Shown: positions 8,331 to 17,284 of the stretch, one piece after another
Layout of the letters: each line of letters begins with the position of its first letter
Numbering within the stretch: position 1 is the stretch's first letter
Assembly: GCF_030815415.1 (NCBI RefSeq)
Contig: NZ_JAUSWW010000001.1
Coordinates: forward strand, 744,001 to 808,000
Direction of reading: 5' to 3'
Origin: Streptomyces canus
GTDB taxonomy: Bacteria > Actinomycetota > Actinomycetes > Streptomycetales > Streptomycetaceae
Length of the DNA stretch: 64,000 nucleotides
Position numbers and translations under genes: made by a program
Notes under the pieces: model-generated
Seen by the model: only the letters and a program-made list of their open reading frames with translations
What the model was told of the DNA's origin: nothing
Database searches by the model: none

Positions 8331-9890
8331 ATGTCCACGGACCTCGAGCCGATCCCCCTTCCCGTCACCGCCGTCACCTGTCTGGAAGACCGCGCCCAGA
8401 TCGAGCGATCCGCCACGCTCGACCTGCGGGCCGGCGTCCAGCGACTGCGCCTCGGGCCGATCAGCGCCCTGGCGGTCGACCGCACCCTCCACGCCGAGCT
8501 GACCGGCGACCACCGGGCGACCGTCCTCGACGCCAGGATCGTCCGCACATGGACGCCGCGAGAGCCGTTGCCCGGCGCCGACGACTCGGCTCTGCGCCTG
8601 CGCGTCCACGACATCACAGAAGAACAGACCGCGCTGGAACGGCGACGTGACCGACTGCGCGCCCGCCTCGACCTCCTCGGCCGCCTCACCACAGACCTGC
8701 TGCGGGAGATCGGTGAAGGCACCGGACACGGAGAGACCGACACCGCACGCTGGAGCGCCGAACTGGACCGGGTCGACGAGGAGCGCGACGCCCACGGCGA
8801 ACACCTACGGGCTACCGAGGCCCGGCTCAAGGTCCTCACCACCGAACTCCAAGCGGCCGAACGCGCCGTCGAGCTCTCCGAACAGCGTCCCACCGAACTG
8901 GTCGGTCACGTCGAACTGACCGTGGAAGCCGCCGTCGCCGGCCCTGCCCGGCTGCGGCTGACCCACCTCACCGCGTGTGCGCTGTGGCGCCCCGCCTACC
9001 GGGCCGTGCTCGACGGGGACTCGCTCACCCTGGAAAGCGACGCGATGGTCTGGCAGCGCACCGGCGAGGACTGGTCCGACGTACGCCTGACCCTGTCGAC
9101 GGCCCGCACGGCACTGTCCACCGAACCACCCCGTCTCGACGAAGACCGCCTGACGCTCACGGACCGCTCCCCCGAGGAGCGCCGCACGGTCGCCGTCGAA
9201 CTGCGCGACGAGGAGATCGCGGAGCTGGGCCCGGCGCCGGTGCTCGGCCTGCCCGGAGTGGACGACGGCGGCAGCACGCGGGTCCTGCGCTCCCCCGCCC
9301 CCGTCTCCGTCCCCGCGGACGGCCACGCCCACCGGGTGCCTCTCTCCACGACCACCACGGCCGTCAGCAGCGAATACACCTGCTCCCCGGAGCTGTCCCC
9401 CCTCGTCGCCCATGTGGTGCGCTGCGACAACCCGACCGGTCACGCGCTCCTGGCAGGCCCGGTGGACCTCGTCGGCGTCGGCGGGTTCGGCGGCCGCGCA
9501 ACGCTCGACTTCACCGCTCCCGGCGCACCCCTCGAGCTCGCTTTCGGCAGCCACGACGACTATCGAGTGCTCCGCGACACGGAGGAGTACCGCGACACCA
9601 CAACCATGACCCAGCGCACCACCGTCACTCGCACGGTGCGCCTGCACCTGTCCCGTTTCTCCGCCCCCGGGGAACAAGGCGAGCAGGTGGTGGCACTGCG
9701 GGAACGCATCCCGGTCTCCGAGGTCTCCGCGGTGGAAGTGAGGCTGCGCAAGGAGGCCTGTTCCCCCGCCCCCGACACGGTCGACGCCGAGGGCATCGCC
9801 CGCTGGGACGTAGCCCTGCCGCCGAACGGGCGCCGCACCGTCACCCTCGTCTACGAACTCTCGGCGAGCGGCAAGGTCACCGGTCTCTGA
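8331..9890 (+). CDS. DUF4139 (MuiA-like) protein
   Basis: The 519-residue partner of the preceding gene, lying 6 bp downstream. It shows the same layout without the Pro-rich insert: an N-terminal DUF4140-like domain (VTCLEDRAQIERSATLDLRA), a coiled-coil at about 85-185 (ERRRDRLRARLD, LRATEARLKVLTTELQAAER), then DUF4139 beta repeats (LTHLTACALWRPAYRAV and WQRTGEDWSDVRLTLSTA). Both proteins carry the RTGEDWxxVRxxL motif, indicating tandem duplication and divergence. It is probably cytoplasmic, and its function is unknown. Confidence 0.85.
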   Translation: MSTDLEPIPLPVTAVTCLEDRAQIERSATLDLRAGVQRLRLGPISALAVDRTLHAELTGDHRATVLDARIVRTWTPREPLPGADDSALRLRVHDITEEQTALERRRDRLRARLDLLGRLTTDLLREIGEGTGHGETDTARWSAELDRVDEERDAHGEHLRATEARLKVLTTELQAAERAVELSEQRPTELVGHVELTVEAAVAGPARLRLTHLTACALWRPAYRAVLDGDSLTLESDAMVWQRTGEDWSDVRLTLSTARTALSTEPPRLDEDRLTLTDRSPEERRTVAVELRDEEIAELGPAPVLGLPGVDDGGSTRVLRSPAPVSVPADGHAHRVPLSTTTTAVSSEYTCSPELSPLVAHVVRCDNPTGHALLAGPVDLVGVGGFGGRATLDFTAPGAPLELAFGSHDDYRVLRDTEEYRDTTTMTQRTTVTRTVRLHLSRFSAPGEQGEQVVALRERIPVSEVSAVEVRLRKEACSPAPDTVDAEGIARWDVALPPNGRRTVTLVYELSASGKVTGL

Positions 9891-10071
9891 GCCTGATCCA
9901 CGAGGAGCTCCAACGCCCTCAACCTCACCCGTGCCTGGAACTGCCTCTTCCTGGGGGTCTCCGTCGCGGCGGAGGTGGGAGCGCGTGCCGGGCGGGGGTG
10001 GGAATACACGTTGCGTCGTCGTAGGGGCTCCCGGAAATCCCGGAGACGCTGCGCGAGCTCTCCTTGGGGCC

Positions 10072-10197
10072 GATGTGAAGCCCGGGGAACTGGTACGGCA
10101 GGCCCAGGGCCTCACCCTCGTCGAGCTGGGGAAGCTGACCCCCTACCCCGGGGTCCAGCGGTCCCGGTACGAGCGGGGCATCTCCCCGATGACAGCG
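10072..10197 (+). pseudogene. XRE helix-turn-helix fragment
   Basis: The translation VKPGELVRQAQGLTLVELGK followed by LTPYPGVQRSRYERGIS matches the DNA-binding helices of Streptomyces XRE regulators (GLTLxELGxLTGYSxSxVSRYERG). No preceding start region and no following sensor domain is present, so only about 42 residues survive. It is a decayed regulator lying just upstream of the small protein at 10261. Confidence 0.45.
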
Positions 10198-10260
10198 ATT
10201 GAGCATTCTCACGCAGGTTGCTCCATTCTGGAGGCCCCGACCAGCGAGACGGAGGCAGCG

Positions 10261-10536
10261 ATGATCGCGAGGGTGGCCGTGTGGGAACCGATGCCGACTG
10301 ACGACCGGGACTGGGTGCTGGATGCTGCAGCCGCCGTGCCCGGCGTCCATGGCGCGTATCACCTTGTCGATCCCGCGACTGGCAACGGACTGTCCGTCGC
10401 CTTCTTCGAGGACGAAGCCGCAGCTCACGCCGCACACAAGGCAATCGAGAAGCGCGCCGAGGAAATCGGCTGGAACAAGGCCCCGCACCCGGCGCCCGTC
10501 TCCCAGACGAACTATCAGGTCGTCCGGCACGCGTAG
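10261..10536 (+). CDS. Small ABM-like (antibiotic biosynthesis monooxygenase fold) protein
   Basis: A 91-residue protein beginning MIARVAVWEPMPTDDRDWVL, with LSVAFFEDEAAAHAAHKAIE and a C-terminal TNYQVVRHA. This beta-alpha-beta pattern fits the dimeric alpha/beta-barrel (ABM-like) fold common in Streptomyces proteins of unknown role. The ATG at 10261 follows a GGAGGC site, whereas the frame open upstream reads through the XRE fragment and is not native. There is no operon partner. Catalytic function is not established. Confidence 0.6.
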   Translation: MIARVAVWEPMPTDDRDWVLDAAAAVPGVHGAYHLVDPATGNGLSVAFFEDEAAAHAAHKAIEKRAEEIGWNKAPHPAPVSQTNYQVVRHA

Positions 10537-11036
10537 CGCGGCCCGAGGAAGCACGAAAGCTCAGGATCCGATCACACGCCGCTCAGCCCTCGACGGCACA
10601 GGACACTCTCGAAGACACAGAACAAGCTCAGCGCGTCGACAAACGGCTGGGCCGGCGTGCCCGGCCCGATCCGGCGGCCTGCTGCAGCCATTCCTGGGCA
10701 ACCGAGGACACCTCCTTGTATGCCACACCTGCTCCGGCATCCCACTGCGACACAGGCATTCTCAGGGCAGCACCATCACAAAGCGGAGGACGCCAGCCAC
10801 CAGTCGGTACAAGACGGTTCGTGCTCGCAACGCCGACGGTGGGCCGGTCAGGTCACATTGCCGTCACCGAGGGCCTGGTAGATGGCGGTGGTACAGGACG
10901 CGGCCCACTGCGAGCCGAGAATGCCAACCGCCCGGCAGCCGTGCCTGCCTTTGCCTCATCCCCGGACAACCAACCGTCAGCATCACGAGATACCCGATCG
11001 CCCATCGAACCGGATGCTCCCAGGAGAACGACGGAG
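10537..11036. other. Intergenic, no gene seen
   Basis: Five hundred bases between the ABM-like gene and the convergent oxidoreductase. All long frames have unusual composition and no recognisable motif; I see only unassigned, probably decayed sequence. Confidence 0.3.
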
Positions 11037-11894
11037 CTACGCGGACACCTCAACCACGTGCTTGCCCACGCCGCCGCCGCGCTCGAATGACTGATGCGCC
11101 GCGGCGATGTCTGCGAGCGAGTACACGCTGTCGACCACCGGGCGCAGTGCTCCAGAAGTGACGTGATCCGCCAGATCACGCAGCATGGCGGTCTCGGGAT
11201 TGGCGCTGAAGGTGCGGATGCGGCGGGCACCGTACACGCTCGACGCCGCGATCGCGGCCAGGGCGCCGGCCGACAGCCCGACGGTGACCATCCGGCCGCC
11301 CTTGGTCAACCGGCGTCGGTAGCACTTCAGTTCTGAGCCGACCGTGTCGACGATGACGTCGAAGGGTCCGATCTGGTCCGAGGTGGTGGAGCCGTAGTCG
11401 AGGACCTCGTCGGCACCGAGGTCGGTGAGCACTTGGGCGTGGCGGTCGCGGGCCAGCGCGGTGACGTGGCAGCCCAGCGCGTGTGCCAGTTGCACGGCGG
11501 CTGTGCCGACTCCGCCCGCCGCGCCCCGGACCAGGACCCGCTCCCCGCTCACGACGTGCACGGTGTCCCGCAGCGCGATCAGCGCCGTCGCGCCCGCGAC
11601 GACCAGGGAGGCCGCGTCAACCGGCGAGATGCTCGCCGGGGCGGGCACGATGCGGTCCGCAGGGACCACCACGTACTCGGCCGCCCCACCGGTGGTGTGC
11701 CGCTGCCGGGGATGCACCATGCCCCACACCCGCTCCCCGACCCGGTAGTCCTTGACATCGGCGCCGGTCGCGGCGACGACACCCGCGAAGTCCAGCCCCA
11801 CACCGATCGGGAAGCGGCGTCCCGACACGATTTTCAACTCTCCGGCGCGGACCAGCACGTCGTGGCCGTTCACGCTGGAAGCCTCGACCGACAC
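11037..11894 (-). CDS. Zinc-independent quinone oxidoreductase-like (MDR) protein, N-terminus damaged
   Basis: A 285-residue member of the medium-chain dehydrogenase superfamily. It has the NADPH-binding region VRGAAGGVGTAAVQLAHALG, the catalytic-domain VGLDFAGVVAATG near residue 32, and the C-terminal GGVGKHVVEVS. Normal members begin about 30 residues earlier. Upstream of the GTG used here the frame still encodes GAGEVLV but then meets an in-frame TGA with no start codon between, and the expected first strand is absent. The gene is therefore N-terminally truncated or frameshifted and may be inactive. It is divergent from the hydrolase-TetR operon. Confidence 0.7.
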   Translation of the reverse strand: MSVEASSVNGHDVLVRAGELKIVSGRRFPIGVGLDFAGVVAATGADVKDYRVGERVWGMVHPRQRHTTGGAAEYVVVPADRIVPAPASISPVDAASLVVAGATALIALRDTVHVVSGERVLVRGAAGGVGTAAVQLAHALGCHVTALARDRHAQVLTDLGADEVLDYGSTTSDQIGPFDVIVDTVGSELKCYRRRLTKGGRMVTVGLSAGALAAIAASSVYGARRIRTFSANPETAMLRDLADHVTSGALRPVVDSVYSLADIAAAHQSFERGGGVGKHVVEVSA

Positions 11895-12026
11895 CAGTAC
11901 CTCTCCCGCACCGGAATGACGACGACGCGGACCCGGCCGAGCCGCGCGTCAGCCCATTCCCCCACCGCTCCACCCCGGACTGAGCTGGACCTTCCCCCCT
12001 CGCCCTCCCCTGGCACCCGGCCGGGG

Positions 12027-12076
12027 TTGACCCTCTTGGCTATTGGCATTAGCTTTTAGCTAATCAGATTAGCTAA
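12027..12076 (+). promoter_or_regulatory. Promoter and palindromic operator of the hydrolase-TetR operon
   Basis: A -35 like TTGACC (12027-12032), a 17-base spacer and a -10 like TAGCTT (12050-12055) are followed by an AT-rich palindrome, TTAGCTAA-N5-TTAGCTAA (12056-12076). A third half-copy, TTAGCT, is at 12049-12054. In a window this GC-rich the AT-rich block stands out. Overlap with the -10 and the start of transcription is what a repressor site needs; the TetR-type gene at 12938 in the same operon is the likely binder (inference). Confidence 0.7.
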
Positions 12077-12108
12077 CCGTTGTTGCATTTAAACGAGCAG
12101 GAGATGTC

Positions 12109-12945
12109 ATGGCTGAGTTCGTCTCCGTCCCGGGCGGCACCATCGCCTACGAGGTCGCCGGAGAAGGGCCGCTGATCGTCCTGGCCCACGGCATGGGGGA
12201 CAGCCGCGCGGCGTACAGGTCCGTCCTGCCGCGTCTGGTGGCGGCGGGGTATCGGGTGGCCGCGGTCGACCTGCGGGGCTGCGGCGAGTCGAGCGTGCAA
12301 TGGCCTTCCTACTCGCGCACCGACATCGCGGGCGATCTACTCGCGGTGATCCGCCACATCGACAGCGGCCCGGCCGTCCTGGTCGGCCACTCGATCTCCG
12401 GCGGCGCCGCCACCATCGCGGCCGCCCAGGATTCCGGTCTGGTCAGGGGCATCATCGAGCTGGGCCCCTTCACGCGCGCGCAGTCGATCAGGCTCGGCGA
12501 CTTCCGCTCGAAGAGCTACCGCAAGGGTGCCTTCCGGCTGCTCGGCGCCGGCCTGTTCGGCAGCGTGAAATTGTGGTCCCGCTATCTCGACCATGCCTAC
12601 CCGGGGCGAAAGCCGGCCGACTGGACCGACCGGCTTGCCCGCATCGAGGCGATGCTGGGCGAGCCCGGACGGATGCGGGCGCTGCAGAAGATGGGGCAGT
12701 CGGCGCCGACCGACGCCGGCGCCCAGTTGGGCAACGTACGGTGCCCTGCCCTGATCGTGCAGGGCTCGCTCGACCCCGACTGGGTCGATCCGCGCGCCGA
12801 GGGCGAGGCGATCGTGGCTGCCATGCCGGCCGGTGTCGGAGAGCTCGCGGTGGTCGAGGGAGCCGGCCACTACCCGCACGACCAGTACCCCGAGGAGACG
12901 GTTTCCCTGATGCTGGCCTTCCTGGAAGCACACGCCCGTGCCTAG
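12109..12945 (+). CDS. Alpha/beta hydrolase
   Basis: A 278-residue alpha/beta-hydrolase-fold enzyme. The oxyanion strand is LIVLAHGMGD (22-31), the nucleophile elbow GHSISGG places Ser95, an acid lies in QGSLDPDWVDP near residue 222, and the catalytic His is in EGAGHYPHDQYPEE. It resembles non-haem peroxidase/haloalkane-dehalogenase-like hydrolases with a cap domain. It is the first gene of an operon with the TetR regulator, overlapping it by 8 bp, and transcription should start from the palindrome-bearing promoter 33 bp upstream. A small-molecule ester or lactone is the expected substrate class. Confidence 0.9.
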   Translation: MAEFVSVPGGTIAYEVAGEGPLIVLAHGMGDSRAAYRSVLPRLVAAGYRVAAVDLRGCGESSVQWPSYSRTDIAGDLLAVIRHIDSGPAVLVGHSISGGAATIAAAQDSGLVRGIIELGPFTRAQSIRLGDFRSKSYRKGAFRLLGAGLFGSVKLWSRYLDHAYPGRKPADWTDRLARIEAMLGEPGRMRALQKMGQSAPTDAGAQLGNVRCPALIVQGSLDPDWVDPRAEGEAIVAAMPAGVGELAVVEGAGHYPHDQYPEETVSLMLAFLEAHARA

Positions 12946-13522
12946 GGCGGGCCTCGATACCAACTCCGTCGTCGCGGCAGGAGCGGAGCTCGCCGACGAG
13001 ATCGGTTTGGCGGGCCTGACCATGGGTCTGCTGGCCGACAGGCTCGGCGTACGGCCACCGTCCCTCTACAAGCACGTCGGCTCCCTGCACGAACTGCGGC
13101 ACGGCATCTCCGTCCAGGCCAAGCGCGAATTCGCCCATCAGCTGGCCCGGGAGTCCGTCGGCCGTTCCGGCCCTGACGCGGTCCGGGCGTTCGCCGACAG
13201 CTACCGCCACTGGGCCCTGGAGCATCCCGGCCGCTACGCCGCCACCCTCCCCGCTCCAGCGGCCGATGACGAGGAGGACCGCCGCGTCAGCGAAGCGGCG
13301 GTGCAGGTTCTGCTCGACGTCCTCGCCGGTTTCGGCCTGCCCGACGCCCGCGTAGTCGACTCCGCACGGGCAATGCGATCAGCACTTCACGGGTTCGTCA
13401 CCCTTGAAGGCGCCGACGGCTTCAAAATGGCCCGCGACGTCACGCGGAGTTTCCACTTCCTCATCGACACCCTGATCGCTGGCTTCCAGGCCGACCCTCG
13501 TGACCACGCCTCCGAAGGATGA
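12938..13522 (+). CDS. TetR/AcrR-family regulator (WHG-type C-terminal domain)
   Basis: A 194-residue regulator with a GTG start overlapping the hydrolase stop. The helix-turn-helix spans about 10-55, with LTMGLLADRLGVRPPSLYKH as the recognition helix region. The C-terminal part (YRHWALEHPGRYAATLPAPA, then ALHGFVTLE) matches the WHG ligand-binding domain found in TetR proteins paired with alpha/beta hydrolases. Such pairs are typically autoregulated. The TTAGCTAA palindrome in the operon promoter is the probable operator. The inducer is unknown. Confidence 0.9.
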   Translation: MPRAGLDTNSVVAAGAELADEIGLAGLTMGLLADRLGVRPPSLYKHVGSLHELRHGISVQAKREFAHQLARESVGRSGPDAVRAFADSYRHWALEHPGRYAATLPAPAADDEEDRRVSEAAVQVLLDVLAGFGLPDARVVDSARAMRSALHGFVTLEGADGFKMARDVTRSFHFLIDTLIAGFQADPRDHASEG

Positions 13523-13563
13523 CGTGACCGCCCCCGATCCCCCTATCCACCCCACAGCCACCT

Positions 13564-14094
13564 GTGAGACTCCGTCCGAGGCGGCAGGACACACTGGTCA
13601 CCACAGCCGTGGGGGCGCTGTCCGCCACGATCGGGGTCCTGGTCGGGGGCATCGTCACGCACCGGGCCCAGGACCGTCAGTGGCTGCGGGACAAGCAGTT
13701 GCTCGCCGATCAGGAACTGATCAGCCACTACGCCAAGTTCACGATGGTCATCAGCCGCGCCCATGCCGATCGACAGGGATGGGACTACGACTGGAGCGAG
13801 TGGAGTGCGGCCCTGACCCGTGCCAGCTTGGTCGCTCCCGCGGCCGTCGCGGCGGAGATCGACAACTTCGGCAGGGCCATCGGCGCCTTCCTGGACCAGG
13901 TGGCGCGTGACCCGGTACGCGACCCGGCACGTGATCCGCTGAGCCAGGAAGAGTTCGCCCAGGCCAGCAGGGCGCCCGCCCAGGCACAGGTGCAGTTGGT
14001 CAACGCCATACGCCGGTCACTGAGCAAAGATCAAAAGGCACTGCCCTTCTGGACAGGCGGCTCCCTCGCGGGCAGCCCCGACGGCACCCGATAG
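13564..14094 (+). CDS. Membrane-anchored hypothetical protein
   Basis: A protein of about 176 residues that I do not recognise as a named family, although its layout is common in Streptomyces: one N-terminal membrane segment (TTAVGALSATIGVLVGGIVT, about 13-32) followed by a soluble helical domain. The charged stretch QDRQWLRDKQLLADQELISH follows directly. A repeat RDPVRDPARDPL lies near residues 117-128. The GTG start at 13564 is a guess. It sits 41 bp after the TetR gene and might be cotranscribed. Confidence 0.65.
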   Translation: MRLRPRRQDTLVTTAVGALSATIGVLVGGIVTHRAQDRQWLRDKQLLADQELISHYAKFTMVISRAHADRQGWDYDWSEWSAALTRASLVAPAAVAAEIDNFGRAIGAFLDQVARDPVRDPARDPLSQEEFAQASRAPAQAQVQLVNAIRRSLSKDQKALPFWTGGSLAGSPDGTR

Positions 14095-14261
14095 ACGAGG
14101 CACCGCCGAAAGCCCGTCCAGCGCCCACGAGCAATCGCGGCCAAACGGGCCGATCTCGCCTCGAGCTGGCTTACCCGCTGCACTCCACCCGACGGGCCAG
14201 GCTTCCGATCTGACATAAAGTGCCTGATCACATAGGGGGTGCGGGTGTTATCGTCCCTCGC

Positions 14262-14846
14262 ATGGCTGAACTGATCGCTCCCACTGGACGGCTGCATTCC
14301 TCGTGGCTCACGGCGCGTGACGAGTGGCAGCCTGGTGCTCACCAGGACGGGGCCGGCCTGCGGCTGGTTGGTGACGATGATCTGGACAGCCCGGAAGGGT
14401 TCGCCTCATGGGTCGAGCGACTGCGGCAGCAATCGGACCGGTCGCTGCCTGTCGGGGAAGGGCGCGTCCACGCCACTCACTGGTGGATCGTCGACGGCGA
14501 GACGTACCTCGGGGCCATCGACCTTCGGCACTATCTGAACGCCCTTCTGTTGGAAGGCGGCGGACACATCGGCTACAGCGTGCGGCCTTCTGCCAGGAGA
14601 CGCGGACTGGCCACGTGGGCGCTGGGAGCGGTTCTGCTCAAGGCACCGGCGCTCGGTCTGGACCGGGTCCTCCTCACCTGTGACGATGGCAACGTCGGCT
14701 CCGCGCGCACCATCGAAAGCAATGGTGGCGTCCTCGAAGATGTGCGCAGCACCGAAATCGGGGTCAAGCGCCGCTACTGGGTCACTCTCGATGACGCTGG
14801 TCACAGCCATTCATTGATGGCCGCGTCAAGGGCGGTTGCCTCGTAG
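14262..14846 (+). CDS. GNAT-family N-acetyltransferase
   Basis: A 194-residue acetyltransferase. The acetyl-CoA loop region is seen as GHIGYSVRPSARRRGLATWA (about 104-123), with the RRRGLA pyrophosphate-binding motif, and the ending NGGVLEDV is typical of the RimJ-like/YkkB-like group. The ATG at 14262 is used; the frame extends further upstream without a credible start. Its last 46 bases overlap the tail of an IS5-type transposase remnant on the other strand, so the final few residues may be of recombinant origin. The substrate is unknown. Confidence 0.85.
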   Translation: MAELIAPTGRLHSSWLTARDEWQPGAHQDGAGLRLVGDDDLDSPEGFASWVERLRQQSDRSLPVGEGRVHATHWWIVDGETYLGAIDLRHYLNALLLEGGGHIGYSVRPSARRRGLATWALGAVLLKAPALGLDRVLLTCDDGNVGSARTIESNGGVLEDVRSTEIGVKRRYWVTLDDAGHSHSLMAASRAVAS

Positions 14847-14960
14847 CGGACTGCTCCCGGTAGTCCGTCCCTCGTGGCCACGGCGCGGCGCCTTTTGAGG
14901 CGATTGATGCCGCACTCGACGGCGTGCCGAGCCAGGAAGTCATGTGGGTCGAACTGCGGC
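14801..14960 (-). mobile_element. IS5-family transposase, C-terminal remnant
   Basis: The minus-strand translation ends HAVECGINRLKRRRAVATRD, then AVRYEATALDAAINEWL and a stop. This is the hallmark end of Streptomyces IS5-family DDE transposases, including the catalytic Glu region (VECGINRLKR). Further upstream (to about 15085) the frame is only weakly transposase-like, and no terminal inverted repeats are evident. It is an inactive relic. Confidence 0.7.
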
Positions 14961-15680
14961 CAGGCTGCCTGTCGTTCGGTAACTGTGGCTCTGGCACGGC
15001 CCGTTGCTCGTCCGACAGATCTCCACTCGCCACCGGCCCCGCGCTTGCAGCGCACTGATGCCGGGCTCGTCAGGTGATCGCGCACTGCCTTCGCCCTGGC
15101 GAATGATCACGACTCCGCACCCCCTGGCAGGATCCGTTTGACCGGCAGCGCTCCGGCATCCGGCACGGCGCGTGCGAGACAGCGTCTGCCCAGGCCGCGT
15201 TCACGTCGGTCGGGCAGCGGTGAGGTGCCGCCCCGGTGCGCGCATCGTCGATCTGGCGGTGCACGGTGGACAGCCGGCTGCGGCGACACGATCCTTGAGC
15301 GTCCGGTTCGAGGCAAGGCGCTGCGCGATGGTGCCGCGATGGGGCCGCCTATTCGCGGGGCCGGGGCGTGGGCAGAGTGGCCGGCTCGGCTGTCGGCGCG
15401 TCGAGTGCCTGGCGAGCTGTTGCGACGCGTTCGTGCAGACGTCGGGTGCAGCGGCTTGTTCCTGTGGCTGGGGGTTGCTGCTTCGAGTTCGCGGGCTTCG
15501 CCGAGGGCGTTGATGACGATGCCGATGAGAGGTTGAGCCAGGCTGACGGCCTTCGAAAGGAGATACCTCGCTGCGGCGGGTAAAGCAGGGGCACGGTCAT
15601 CGGGTGAGCCTGGCGCCCCGAATAGGATCAGCGGCGATGGGGCAGTCTGACTGCCGGGAGCCATGGGCGAGGGGAATGGT
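14961..15680. other. Decayed DNA between IS5 tail and GNAT gene
   Basis: About 700 bases without an intact gene. Minus-strand frames contain helical, coiled-coil-like pieces (LHERVATARQALDAPTAEP, LASNRTLKDRVAAAG, RLSTVHRQIDDA in shifting frames), as if a small helper-type protein had decayed through several frameshifts. I cannot name it. Confidence 0.3.
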
Positions 15681-16238
15681 ATGGGGCAGGTGTTCTTCCG
15701 CAAGCTGAGCCGGTGGCAGGCTGACGGTGACCGGGAAAAGCTGGCGGACCTGTACGTGGCTGCCTACGAGGAACCCCCGGGTGAGGAGTACCGCAATCGC
15801 GAACGGTTCCTGGCCAGACTCGCGGAGGATGTCCAACGTCAGGGCTTCGGCATGGTGGCGGCTGACGATGAGGAAGGCGATGACGACGAACCCGCGGGGG
15901 TGACGTATGGCTATCCGCTGCACCGTGACGGCTCGTGGTGGCGGGGATTCGTCGGCGTCGTTCCCGACGCGGTCGAGGAACTCACCGCCTCCGGCAAGGC
16001 GTTCGTCATAGCCGAGCTGATGGTGCTGCCGGAGCACCGTCGCCGCGGGATCGGCGGTCGCCTTCAGGAACTGCTGCTCTCCGCCAGCCACGCGGAACTG
16101 GCGGTCATCCTGGTCGACCCCGCCAACACGGTGGCGCAGGCCGCCCTTCGGGCATGGGGTTGGGATGGGCTCGGCGAACTCCGCCCTGGCACCGGGGATT
16201 CCGTACGTCACGTGCTCACCAGGGCTCTGCCGGGCTGA
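15681..16238 (+). CDS. GNAT-family N-acetyltransferase
   Basis: A 185-residue acetyltransferase with the core acetyl-CoA-binding motif IAELMVLPEHRRRGIGGRLQ and the following LLLSASHAELAVILVDP strand; an acidic insert (ADDEEGDDDEPAG) sits near residue 65. Of two in-frame ATGs, the second (15681) follows GAGGGG with good spacing and is preferred over 15663. It is a single gene, and the substrate is unknown. Confidence 0.85.
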   Translation: MGQVFFRKLSRWQADGDREKLADLYVAAYEEPPGEEYRNRERFLARLAEDVQRQGFGMVAADDEEGDDDEPAGVTYGYPLHRDGSWWRGFVGVVPDAVEELTASGKAFVIAELMVLPEHRRRGIGGRLQELLLSASHAELAVILVDPANTVAQAALRAWGWDGLGELRPGTGDSVRHVLTRALPG

Positions 16239-16552
16239 GCACCAGAGGCGTGCCGGGGCACATCCAGCTCTTTCGCCGGCTGGCCTGTGTACAGGCTCCC
16301 TCTCACAAACACTGCGCTCCATAGGTGCGTGGATCGTGGCGCCGGGCACGAGCTGGAGTAGGGGGCGGCAACACAATGGCCGAGGAATGTCGGCGGTCCG
16401 GCACGTTCACCGGACCGCGCAATGTTCATGACGCGGGCGATCAGACGGCGGATGTCGGCGCTGTTGCCGGCGCCATACTCATGCCAACTTCTCGGACACG
16501 GTGGCCGTGGTCTCGATCCGTCTGTGGCTCCGCAGGAAGTGAAACGCCCCGC
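16239..16552. other. Intergenic, no gene seen
   Basis: A short gap before the convergent hypothetical gene. Short frames on both strands show no recognisable motif. Confidence 0.3.
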
Positions 16553-16915
16553 TCAGAGGTCTGATGCATCCGGGTAGTGACGACGTAGCTCGGTGACTAT
16601 GCGCTCGTCGAGAGCCCGGACGTCCCACAACGAGCTGTCTACTTCGGTCAGGACGACCTCCGCCTTGTCCCCAGCGAACCCGCGTGCTTCGGCGTCGATC
16701 AACTGAAGGAACGGGGTCGTCAGCGACAACAGCGTCAACGTGTCCATGCCGCCGATGGCAGACAGTCTCTCCAGCTCGGCACAGCGAGGATCGACGATCT
16801 CGTCGAATTCGACGCGCCATGTCAGGTCCAGGCCGAAGCTGCCGAGGCGAACCAGGAGTTCAGCCAGGGTCACGTAGTGCTTTCCCTGCCAGGCGGGGAA
16901 CGTGATCCCCTTCAT
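16553..16915 (-). CDS. Conserved-looking hypothetical protein
   Basis: A soluble protein of about 120 residues starting MKGITFPAWQGKHYVTLAEL, with GLDLTWRVEFDEI and a C-terminal WDVRALDERIVTELRRHYPD. The composition and codon bias are those of a real gene, and the ATG at 16915 follows a GAGGCGGG stretch; an upstream in-frame ATG at 16984 would add 23 residues. I do not recognise a family. There are no membrane segments or cysteine motifs, and it stands alone between decayed regions. Confidence 0.55.
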   Translation of the reverse strand: MKGITFPAWQGKHYVTLAELLVRLGSFGLDLTWRVEFDEIVDPRCAELERLSAIGGMDTLTLLSLTTPFLQLIDAEARGFAGDKAEVVLTEVDSSLWDVRALDERIVTELRRHYPDASDL

Positions 16916-17284
16916 CCCCGCCTCTGCTTCAGCCGTATCGCGTGACAAGCGGCCCCCTTCGTTCAGCATCGCACACCAAGGCACGGCCCTGCCCGGCTCA
17001 CACCACCCATCGGACAGCTCCTAGCGGCCCGACAGGCCCTGGACGAACTGCATCACCGACACGAGCGCCAACCGACAGGGTAGCCAGGCGAGTTGACCAC
17101 GGTGTGGGAACAGATCCACGAAGTCCTTGTCGGCGAAGAGCGGCCCGATCACTGCCCCTCACCCGGCAGACGTGGACAGCGGCACCCCGATCACCCCACG
17201 CTCGCGCCCTCACGCCGTTCCCGGCCATCATCCCGCCCCGCAAGGTCATTTTGCGACCACGACCGAATTCGCCAACGGTGTCCC
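16916..17284. other. Intergenic, probably decayed
   Basis: No intact gene. It may contain unrecognisable upstream parts of the PucR pseudogene that follows. Confidence 0.3.

Noticed and set aside
7677..8804. Minus-strand frame over the DUF4139 pair
   Set aside because: Shadow of two well-supported genes; no motif.
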